From Dryas octopetala (lineage: Eukaryota; Streptophyta; Magnoliopsida; Rosales; Rosaceae), in assembly GCA_963921425.1 (NCBI GenBank), contig OY992835.1, forward strand, positions 10,850,001 to 10,914,000: a stretch of 64,000 bases of DNA, in the 5' to 3' direction. The position numbers and the translations under genes were made by a program. Every line of letters starts with the position of its first letter. The stretch's first letter is position 1. Positions 1-13,779 of the stretch are shown here, piece after piece. Below the pieces are notes generated by a model. It had not been told where the DNA came from. It was given only the letters and a program-made list of their open reading frames with translations, and ran no database searches.

Positions 1-638
1 ATTTAATTGAATAATCCCTTTTAATATACAATAAGTTTTTTTTGACCCTCCCCTCTCAAAACTTACTTTATAAACCCTTTTACCTGTGAAATGTCAAATT
101 TACCCTTGCAATAAAAAGCCTGACCTTATGTAGACCGCTCATTCGACCGAAAATTCGACTATCTTCCTCACCTCTTCTGACGACCGCGCATTCCACAACT
201 GGACCAAAAAATTCTCTCCTCTTATGGCGACCATCTTCTTCACCTTTCACATTTAAAAGTTCAGATTTGGGTCTTCTTCTTCATGGTTAGCCCAACCCAT
301 TCCTTTGTCCTCTCTCACCCTCTCTCTCATCCGAGTTTCTCTCTCCCACCCCCAAAAAATCTGACTTGCAAATCTAAGAAACCCTCATTTCGATTCCAAG
401 CTTGTAGCCCAACCTTTCGATTCTAAGCTTTCACTTTAGCCTTCGATCAGAGAAGGGGAGAGAGATAGAGATATGAGATGATGGGTCACTGGCCGGTGAT
501 GGAGGGGAAGGTTTGGGTTGTCGCTCTCCATGACTGTTGCATGATGAAGGTAAAGGAGGGTTTGTCTACTGCAGGAAGAAGGTGCAACAACTGGTGGATT
601 ATTTGATTGAATTTTTTGTCTACACACATATATATATA
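1..638. other. Intergenic, no gene recognised
   Basis: No supported coding region is seen. The stretch is AT- and pyrimidine-rich, with CT-rich runs around 300-350. The short open frames on the minus strand (436-791) look like chance frames running into the adjoining fold-back element. Confidence 0.5.
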
Positions 639-1032
639 GGCTCCTTCCGTTGAGGTATACTTCATCTTGAACATGATGAGGTATGACTTGTGTGACCTAA
701 TCTGCATTGTAATTTGATGATCGAAGCCGTCTATTTTATAAGTCTCTATACAAGGATCATCTTTCAAAAAATTAGGTAAATCGGAAACCATTAAGACATC
801 TAATTGTGATAGAATAAATATATGAATGTATGAATTCCATTAACACTTGAAATGATGGCCCTTTAATCAAATAGTTAAATAATTTTTAATTTATCTAATT
901 TTTTGTAAGGATGATCCTTGTATATAGACTTAAAAAATAGACGGCTTCAATCATCGAATTACAATGCAGAATGAGTTCCACAAGTCATACCTCATCATGT
1001 TTAAGTTGAGGCATATCTCAATGGAAGAGGCC
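639..1032. mobile_element. Fold-back MITE, about 394 bp (copy 1)
   Basis: The two halves are long imperfect inverted repeats. The left arm (from GGCTCCTTCCGTTGAGG) returns as the complement of the right arm (ending CTCAATGGAAGAGGCC), and the pairing continues inward through a GTAAGGATGATCCTTG-type block near 910. Both ends abut runs of TA, so a target duplication cannot be defined. It encodes no protein. It shares an inner motif with copies at 1088-1500, about 31727-31975 and about 34573-34989. Confidence 0.75.
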
Positions 1033-1087
1033 TATATATATATAAGAGTATTTCTCAACGGAAGAGACATGTATATATATATATATA

Positions 1088-1500
1088 CAGACTCATTCTA
1101 TTGAGGTATATTTCAACTTATTTATGTTAAGGTATACCCTATTAGGGCCCACACGAGTCGTTTTGTGTCGATCCAAACCGTTCATTTTTTACATCTTCAT
1201 TAATAGATCATTCTTGCAAAAAATTAGCCAAATCAAAAATCATTTGCCTATCTAACTTTGATCTAATAAATGGACGAACAAAATATTTTCGATGAAACTG
1301 TCCATTTGTTTTATCAAAGTTAGATAGGTAAATAATTTCTGATTTGACTAATTTTTTGTAAGGATGATTTATCAATGAAGATGATCGTTGCAAACGGTTC
1401 AAATCGACACAAAATGACTCGCGTGTGCCCCAACAAGTTATACCTCAACATAAATAAGTTAAGATATACCTTAATAAAAGAAGCCAATAAAGTCATATAT
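1088..1500. mobile_element. Fold-back MITE (copy 2)
   Basis: This is an inverted-repeat element. The left arm TTGAGGTATATTTCAACTTA pairs with the complement of the right arm near 1440-1475 (CTCAACATAAATAAGTTAAG). The inner arms carry AAAAATTAGCCAAATCA on one side and TTGACTAATTTTTTGTAAGG on the other. TA microsatellite flanks both ends. It lies about 250 bp upstream of the KARI promoter and could contribute to its regulation, but nothing here shows that. Confidence 0.75.
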
Positions 1501-1753
1501 ATATATATATGTAAGAATGTAAGATGTATTTTTGTTTGGAAAAATGTAAAAGGATTAGAAATGTAAATTTTGAGAAAGGAGAGTTAAAAAAGCTTATTGC
1601 ATATTAAAAGGGGTATTGAATTATATTACTTTTGTTTTTTTGTGTTTTTTTTTCTCCAATAAACAAATATTCATTTTTATCTCAATTACCCCAAGTGACT
1701 CAGAAGTCAGAAGAGTCACAAGACTCACAACTAGCAAAACGACAAAAAGAAAC

Positions 1754-1853
1754 ACTCCAACTCCACCCGAACACAAATACCTCCACTATAAAAACCTGCT
1801 TAAACTCCGACTCCACCCCAACACAAATACCTCCACTATAAAAACCTGCTTAA
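1754..1853 (+). promoter_or_regulatory. Duplicated TATA-box core promoter of KARI
   Basis: A 50-bp segment occurs twice in direct tandem (period 50). Each copy ends in CTCCACTATAAAAACCTGCT, so there are two equally good TATA boxes at about 1787-1794 and 1837-1844, the latter about 70 bp before the ATG at 1911. The copies differ at only a couple of positions. Spacing suggests that the second box drives transcription start near 1870, with the first available for a leader 50 bp longer. Start sites are inferred, not seen. Confidence 0.65.
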
Positions 1854-1910
1854 ACTCCAACTCCAACCCTTTGTTGCTCACTGCCTCTCTTTGCTTTCTC
1901 CCAGTCAACA

Positions 1911-6806
<4,896 letters not shown>

Positions 6807-7266
6807 ATCTCAAAAGAACCTACTGCCTGAGCTGGCCTACAAATCCCTTTTGGCAGCAATGTGTGAGGAGTGATGTAGTTTTACCTAGTTTATTCTATGT
6901 TTGCATTTTCATATGTACTTTTATCGCATTGCAAGTTGTGTTTCATGTATGACGCCGAATGTTGTACTAATAATTTTGCGGTAGTAATAAGTCCTTAAAT
7001 TATTAAGGAGGTTAGTCTTTTCGAGTGCATGTTAGTAGTTACTGGCTTACTGCACATGGGGTGGTTCCATTAAAGGCCTTATTAATGGTTTATGGATACA
7101 ATTCCAGCCAAAAAAGCAGGCTGGTTACTGGTTAAGTCTTGGTTTTGTATGTAAAGACATCAGCCGATGCTTGACTGGTCCCATAAGGGACGAGGCAACA
7201 GCAGCAGCTCTATGACACCAAACTCCATGACACCTTTGGTGTCACATCTCCTGCAAAGACAGAACT
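6807..7266. other. KARI 3' UTR and short intergenic spacer
   Basis: This AT-rich sequence follows the KARI stop and probably includes its 3' UTR. No separate gene is seen. From about 7190 there is weak similarity on the minus strand to the continuation of the broken protease fragment. Confidence 0.4.
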
Positions 7267-7605
7267 TCAATTCAAACCCTCTAGGGCCAATGGCAACAAA
7301 ATCTGGTTGATTACCCACAGCTTTAGCAGTTCTTCTTCATTGCTGACAGGTACTTTTCTGTACCCATTTAGTTCTGCTGAATGGTGGGCCACTTTGTTAG
7401 AGTTGCAAGTGCCATCTAACACCCTTGTAGGGGCAATTAGCCTTAGTGGCAAGGTCATGGTCCTCATTGCTAATGTCATAGTCATTACCTCTTGCTTGGG
7501 CAAAATAAAAGAGATTAGTTTACCAGTTATCACGGTAATTCCTTCCATGGCTGCCAACAACATCCTATATGTTGATTTGAAAAGAAAGAAGTAGTGAAAC
7601 ATCAA
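7267..7605 (-). pseudogene. Papain-type cysteine protease fragment (broken)
   Basis: This is a decayed second copy of the protease at 7888-9026. Recognisable pieces on the minus strand are LAAMEGITVITGKLISF, then DGTCNSNKVAHHSAELNG and KVPVSNEEELLK, in the same order as in the neighbour. The segment that should carry the active-site Cys (CWAFS) is deleted: the sequence runs from the equivalent of the exon-2 acceptor straight into AAMEG. The CDTSG...GCEGGLM region and everything after the LLK region (His and Asn active-site blocks) are lost or unreadable. It cannot encode a working protease. It is a tandem duplicate of its neighbour, probably older because it has diverged more. Confidence 0.8.
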
Positions 7606-7887
7606 TCCATCAAGGGAATGGTGTTTGCCTAAAAATTATTTAGGCCCTTGCTGCATTGTTAATTAGGAAGGCGATTCTTGTATAATTATTCAAGCAAGTG
7701 GTTGAGTTTAGAAATAGTTGGATGATTCAACAAAAAGAAACTAAACAAGTTTTTCATTCTTAATGTAAATGGATAGTTTTCTTACAGATACAATCCCCTA
7801 AAGGAGTACACGTACAAGTTCATACATTATCATTATATATAATACAAGGTACGTATAGTAGGTATCGGTTTTAATTTGATGGTAAAG

Positions 7888-9026
7888 TTATGCAGTGGGG
7901 TAAGAGGCTTCCATAGCAATGCCGCAGAGACCTTCCACTGCATCAATATCTCTTTGCATTCTTATGTAGCCTTGTTCACCCCATTCTGTGCCCCATGAGT
8001 TCTTCACCAACCAATACTTTGTCCCATCATCACTCACACCATAACCAACTGCGGTAACACCATGGTCCAGGCTCGTACCACAAGTTCCTGTAAAGACACC
8101 ACTTGAATAAAATTGGAAATCGGAACCTCCAGCATCAATGGCAACAGAAACAGGTTGCATAGCAACAGCCTTAAGAAGGCCACTTTCACTGTTTGCAGGC
8201 ACATCCTCATGGCCAGTTATCTTGGCAGCATGGCTGGCTTCCTTTTTGGTGTTGCAAGTACCATCAACACCAGTGTAGGGGTAATTAGCCTCCGTACTAA
8301 GCCCATGATTTTGATTGATGAACTGAAACGCATCGTCCATTAAGCCACCCTCGCAACCTTGGTCTGTTCCACTGGTGTCACAGTCAACAAGCTCTTGTTC
8401 AGACAAAGAGATTAATTTACCGGTTGTAAGCTGAGTAATTCCTTCCATGGCTGCCACTGCTGAAAAAGCCCAACAGCATCCTATATTTTTTTTTTCATTG
8501 CAAATGGCTAGTAGTTAGAACATATAGAAACAATATAAATTAATTCCAAAAGAAGAAAAATATTAGATGCCTAATAATTACCACATTGGCCTTGGTCCTT
8601 GATGGGTGTTACAGCTCCCTTCTTCCTCCAATCCATTGTAGCTGGCACTGCGCTAATATTTTCATATTTGAAATAAGTGGTCTTTGTGGAACATTCATGC
8701 CCCTTGAATCTATTTCTTGAGGCTGTGAATTCTTCATTGGTAAGGTCTGCAAATTGATTGATGCTTAATTTGTAAGGTTTGTTTGCATTGTTATTGGAAG
8801 ATTCAATGAATGCCACATTTTCCTTGAAAATCTTAAAACGCATATCCTTGTCGTTAATGTCATTGTATACACGTCCATAACAAGTCATTCATTGCTCGTA
8901 TCTCGCATACATTGATGCGTCTTGGAGAGTTCGAGAAGTGGCTTCAGAAGACCAAGCCCCCAACATGCATATAAGCATCAAACCCAAACAAATGCATTTG
9001 CAGAGCTGCGGGTTGATGAACTCCAT
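7888..9026 (-). pseudogene. SAG12-like papain-family cysteine protease with an early stop
   Basis: Two exons, 9026-8582 and 8480-7888 (GT-AG intron), would give about 345 residues: a signal peptide (MEFINPQLCKCICLGL...), an I29 inhibitor prodomain (RFKIFKENVAFIE, NQFADLTNEEF) and a C1A mature domain. All catalytic elements are intact: QCGCCWAFS (Cys, after the oxyanion Gln), [11 protein letters not shown] (His) and [10 protein letters not shown] (Asn), plus the GCEGGLM motif. The single obvious defect is TGA at 8889-8891 (codon 46), where relatives have Trp in EQW. An in-frame ATG follows at once, so reinitiation would give a protein lacking its signal peptide. Such proteases act in vacuole or apoplast during senescence. 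It could be a recent pseudogene, a null allele or an assembly error. Confidence 0.85.
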
Positions 9027-9116
9027 GGTAGCTATGGTAGCTAGAAAAGAAGCTAGGATTTGATAAAGTGAATGAACTAAAAAGAAGGTACACTGAAATG
9101 GAAGACTGGTCCAAAG

Positions 9117-9124
9117 TTTATATA
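9117..9124 (-). promoter_or_regulatory. TATA box of the cysteine protease gene
   Basis: TATATAAA is read on the minus strand about 91 bp upstream of the protease ATG at 9026, a normal plant distance. A preserved promoter suggests that the protease copy lost function recently. Confidence 0.55.
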
Positions 9125-9126
9125 GA

Positions 9127-10749
9127 GAAGAGAATGGGTTAATACACATCTCCGTGCCGCAGAAAATGTATTGATATGAACCTCTATATTTAATATATGG
9201 CTTATATGAGTAAGTATTGATAGATGTTACGGCAAGTTAGTAGCTACAGTTATGTCCTTATGCGTATACTAGTTCATAGTGGTACTTCTCAATTTCTCAT
9301 ACCAAAAAACAAAGAGAAATTACAATATTACATGGAATGGCCCTTTTTGGGGCTCTTTTTTTAACTCTGGCGCCAAGATTTCTACATGTATAACTCTTTT
9401 TGAACTTGAAAGTACTATAATACCCTTAATATAAATACTTATACCAAAGGCCAAAATTTGTGACTTCTATTCTCTCCAAACCTAGCTCTCTCTCTTCCTC
9501 ACTTTCTCTCCAAGCTCAGCCCTCATCTATCTGGAATTAAACAACAAAAATCACATAAACCTGCAAAATTCACAAACACTATTCACACCAATTCTCGATC
9601 TGATTGCACCTCTCTCTGACCTCTCTCCACCGCCAGCGGCCTCATCGGCGACCTCTCTCCACCAGCTTTGTTTTAAGACTGATTTGGGTATGTAAATTGC
9701 TTTAAACTTGGATATGGGTTTTTATTTATGTGAATATTTATTTGGTTTATCTGGGAGTTTCATTTAGTTAATGGTGTTTGCAAAGATAGTGTAGTCATTT
9801 CAAATCAATAAAAAAGATGTATGGTTTTGATTTCTATATGATGATTTTGAAATCTATTTGATGAATAGGATGGTTTCAATGACTGTTCCCCAGACAAGTA
9901 CACAATCGGAAGTGGAGGGCTTCAAATCTGGAGAGCTTGCCACTTGCGTGTTCCGGCCAAAAATTATGTCAAATTTTCAACACAATAGTGAAAGGCCTGG
10001 TGGAAGATTGTGAGGAAGATTTTTATGTTTGAGCGGGTTTTAACATTTTAATAATGATTTTGGGTTTGTATGGATCTTGCTTTCTCTCAATGATCTTGAT
10101 TTTTGTATGATTTTGTTACAGGTCTTAGTATTGTAATTTTTGTATGGCTTTGAAGTAATATGATCTGGTTTCGTATTTAGATCTTGGAAGCTATTTGGAG
10201 GTTTATCTTGTTCATCAAAGAGATGAACAAGATGAACTGGCAACAACCCTTCACATGGTGCTGCAGTCAAATTATGACAGATTGACAGATAGAGGTAGAC
10301 AGGTCAGAAAGGGCCATAAACTGGGGTTATTTTCGACCATAAAGGGCCAAAGGGTTATTCAAAAAAAGAGTTTTCCCGCCAAAATTAGAAAAGTAAGTGC
10401 ATGATTAAAAATGGTTAAAATATAAAATTGCCCAAAAACAAAAGGGGTTTCTATTGTGATACCGATCTTTTGCCCTTAAAGGCATTGAATTTTTTTTTTT
10501 TTTTTTGGTTACACTTAGGCTTAAATTAACTTAAAAGGACAAAAAATAAAATATTAATCCAGCAGCAACCATTGCCACCTCCTTCCCTTGTTTGTCAGCG
10601 TTGCCTATAGCCGAGCAAAAACCAATAACCAAACTGACATGTCGAAATGGCCATTTCTGGATCCAAAAATGAATTGTGGCTGGAAAAATATGACAGGTTC
10701 AATTAATTTGAATATCTGGCAACCGAGCAGAGGTGAGATGGAGGGATCC

Positions 10750-10752
<3 letters not shown>
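9127..10752. other. Intergenic, possible old transposon remnants
   Basis: No gene could be supported. Between about 9340 and 10400 similar motifs recur near both ends in opposite orientation (GGCCCTTTTTGG...GGCGCCAA at left, AAAGGGCCAAAGGG...CCCGCCAAAA at right). This hints at a degenerate inverted-repeat element that may have captured gene-like sequence (CT-rich leader near 9475-9660, splice-like sites near 9670 and 10120). The match is too weak for a firm call. Confidence 0.3.

Positions 10753-10790
<38 letters not shown>
10753..10790 (+). repeat. (GA)n microsatellite
   Basis: An uninterrupted GA dinucleotide run of about 38 bp. Confidence 0.95.
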
Positions 10791-10792
<2 letters not shown>

Positions 10793-11009
10793 CAGCGGTG
10801 GCGCAGCGTGCAAACGGATTGGGCCGGGAAGACATGTTATATGGTTTTAAACTTTTAATGAATTGTAATAATCTAATATATTAAATGTATTAATGTCAGT
10901 TTTTAATTTAGAGAGCTGCTATTTGCACACTTTTTTTTTTCTTTTTGCACACCTCCATCACTTAATTAATGAAATTATAGATTTACCCCAATGTAAAAAG
11001 ACACTACAC

Positions 11010-11011
<2 letters not shown>

Positions 11012-11056
<45 letters not shown>
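11012..11056 (+). repeat. (CT)n microsatellite
   Basis: A CT dinucleotide run of about 45 bp inside the TIR element. Confidence 0.95.
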
Positions 11057-11059
<3 letters not shown>

Positions 11060-11879
11060 CTTTAAAATGTGAATTGCGTTTCACTTAGTGGACACTGGAC
11101 AATGGGTTGTGAAAATTTTATGACCCAAAATAGAGTTACCACTCCAACTCCTACAATTTTGGTGGAGAAATCGACCAATCCCTCATCTGTAATCTCTGTC
11201 CGTTCTTCATGAAACCTCAAATTCGCATCTGGGTTGTCTTCTTTTCCAACTCTGGTCCAACATTTCAGATCAAATTTGTAGCTTTTTTGATCCATGTACT
11301 GTTGGTCCTTTTTGGGACTCTGCTTTTGGTGATTGTGGTATTGATATCAAGTTACATAAAATTGATGTCTGCGCTTGATAAGAAGGTATCACTTATCAAG
11401 CGTTGTTGGAAGTGGGTGTGGGGGCGATGATGGTGACAAGGATGATGATGATGATGAAGGTGGTGGGGTCTATGGCGGCCAATGCAGATGCATAGATGAG
11501 CAGCGTACAAAAAAGCATAGAATGAAGAATGGTGTTGGGTTTCCTCTCTCTCTTTCTATGTCTTTTGTGTGACCACCCCTCCTCCTTCTTCCATCCCCTC
11601 TCTCTCTCTCCTTTCCTTTTCTCCTTTCTCCCTTTCTTTGTCTGGCTTCAAGACCGGAGAAACAGTTTGGAAGTACAGCACCAAACAATTGTGAAACCAT
11701 TCGGAAGTACAGCGTCGAACACTTTCAATCATATTCGGCAGGTTATTGTCGAATGAAGAAAAAATTTCGAAAGTGCAGTGCCGAACAACCTGCGACATTA
11801 ACAATCCTCCACCAAAAAATTAAATCTTAAACTCTAAAAAACCCACACTCCAAATCATCTCACACATACAAAAAATGTG

Positions 11880-12010
11880 TTAGGATGGGTGTTGGGGGTG
11901 AACCAAAAGACTGTTGGGAGGTGGGTGTCCGGTGTGGTGTTGGGAGGGGGTGTTCAGTGTGGTATTGGGGGTGAACCAAAGAACTGTTGGGAAGTGGGTG
12001 TGTGTTTTTG
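11880..12010 (+). repeat. G-rich tandem repeat, 73-bp period
   Basis: GGGGGTGAACCAAA followed by a CTGTTGGGAGGTGGGTGT-like stretch occurs twice, 73 bp apart. The whole block is strongly G-rich on the plus strand and rich in GGGTGT/GGTGTT. Confidence 0.7.
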
Positions 12011-12213
12011 GGGTGTGTGGTGTTTGGATGAGTGGGGTGGGTGTGCAATGAGAGATTTGGTAAGATGACTAATTTAAGGATATTTTGGTAATAGAAAGGG
12101 TGTGCAAAAAGAAATTTCAAATTTTAGAAGATGGTAAGGGTGTGTTGGAAGAAACAGAGAGAAAATGGTGTGCATTAAAAAAAAAGTGTGCAAATAGCAG
12201 CTCTCTTAATTTA

Positions 12214-13395
12214 TTGGGCCATGAACTATACAAACAAATAGTGGTCTAGTGGTCAAGGCGATGACTCCCTCTCTTGTGAACTGTGTTTGAATCTTGGGCA
12301 AGTGTTCTACCTTTGCATTTCTATATTTTAGGGTATTAAGTTATTAAATAGTTTAATTAAAGGTCTTTTTTAATATAAAAAACCACGATCTAGAACCCAT
12401 AGAACAATCCGGCCTGGTTGCAAAAAAACTGGTATCAAGCTGATCCTCCTGCCAAAATCTACTGCGACTCAACCGCTACAACCCAGCCCAATCAACCACC
12501 GTAGCCATTGAAACGACCCACAGTGGCTCCCTCTGATTTCTGGTGTCTGGCCGCTGTTGGCCGCGAGTCTTGTGTTGGTTTGGTTCCCCTTGTTGTGTTC
12601 TTAATGTGTTCTTATTATAATTACCAAATAATGAACGACAACAACACCTAGTGGTGGTATTGTTGGCTTCCCAAGGGTCCTAGACCGTAGTATATCTTTT
12701 GTATTTTGGCTTTGACTGACCTACACACGATGAGGATATTCATTTTCATTAATTGGTTATTTCTCATGCTACATGAGAAGTTATATATAGGAAATAGAGT
12801 AATTGTAAGTATATATAGGGGAAAAAAAAATTCTCAAGATTGTGAGAGTAAGAAATTGGGGTATTTTCTCTTAGTGGTACCTTCAAGATTGTTCATAACT
12901 TAAAGAAGCAGTGGTGGTTCCTTGTATTCTCTCTAATTATTGGTCATCAAGTCATGTTTCTAGCTAGATACATATCAATACCGCTGCCCCATGGACGTAG
13001 GCACAATGTTGAACCTTTTTAAATTCTTGGAGTTCTTTATTTTCTTAATCGGTTGTTTTGAGTGTGTGATTCACATTCTATAGTAGTCGATCCTAACAAG
13101 TGCTTGTGGGACCATGATTATATTTTGGATGAGACCTATCTTTCTTATTTAGAAGGGGTCCAAGGAGAATGGGAGGAAAGGGATAAAGCGCCCCTTGGCA
13201 TGAAAAAAAAAAGGGGATCAACGTATAACTTAGAGAATATGACCTATGATTATATGAATCTAAGGGGACCTATAGATAAGACATCATCACTAATGAAGAA
13301 TAAAGAGACCAGAGGCATAAGACACCATTAATTCAAAGGACCCATTGAACATGGAATAAAGAGTAATCACCTACGTACACAAACGCTTAGAGGGT
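12214..13395. other. Intergenic; SINE-like head at 12236-12300
   Basis: No gene is recognised. At about 12240 the sequence GTGGTCTAGTGGTCAAGG resembles a Pol III A box, and GTGTTTGAATCTTGG about 30 bp further resembles a B box, as in the head of a tRNA-derived SINE. No target duplication or tail was established. An open frame at 13062-13331 (89 codons) has no recognisable domain and I do not call it a gene. Confidence 0.35.
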
Positions 13396-13515
13396 CCGGA
13401 TGCATCCGAGCCCGCAGATACATCCATATTTGCGAATTCATCCGAACCTGCGGATGCATTTGAACCCACAAATACATCTGAACTCGTGGAAGCATCCGAG
13501 CCCGCGAATGCATCC
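13396..13515 (+). repeat. Minisatellite with period of about 24 bp
   Basis: About five to six degenerate copies of a unit built on GATGCATCCGAACCCGCGAA are seen. Both strands are open across it (13400-13624 plus, 13367-13582 minus), giving MHP/IHP-type repeat peptides, but no gene context supports translation. Confidence 0.75.
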
Positions 13516-13779
13516 GGGTTTTCACACAATTAAAGACCTTGGACACATCCGAATGCAAACCCACAGAAGCATTCCCATGCAACTCGCGATTAATTTAAGG
13601 GACCTAAATAATATATATATATAACAAGATTAGGGTGTGTTATTTTAAAGAGAGAAGCCCCTTTATTTGAGGAAGAATGAGTCCAAAAAATTCAGCCTCA
13701 CAAGAAAACAAGAGCCTTTTTACTTTTTATTTTTGACTTGTGGGCTTAAATAGTGGGCCAAATAGAAGAGGCCCTATAC

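Larger units (their letters stand above)
10911..12205. mobile_element. Non-autonomous TIR DNA transposon, 1.3 kb, with 8-bp target duplication
   Basis: The ends are near-perfect inverted repeats: GAGAGCTGCTATTTGCACAC plus a T-tract at the left, and its complement (A-tract, GTGTGCAAATAGCAGCTCTC) at 12176-12205. It is flanked by an exact 8-bp direct repeat TTAATTTA (10903-10910 and 12206-12213). Sub-terminal GTGTGCA motifs recur. The inside holds a (CT)n run (11012-11056) and a G-rich repeat of 73-bp period (about 11880-12010) but no transposase. An 8-bp duplication fits hAT; the G-starting TIR would also suit a Mutator-like element, which usually makes 9 bp. Confidence 0.85.

Noticed and set aside
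644..672. TTGAGGTATAC-type motifs as a regulatory element of KARI
   Set aside because: They belong to the arms of fold-back MITEs and occur in both arms of several copies.
13062..13331. 89-codon open frame as a gene
   Set aside because: No domain, splice context or promoter supports it; the composition looks random.
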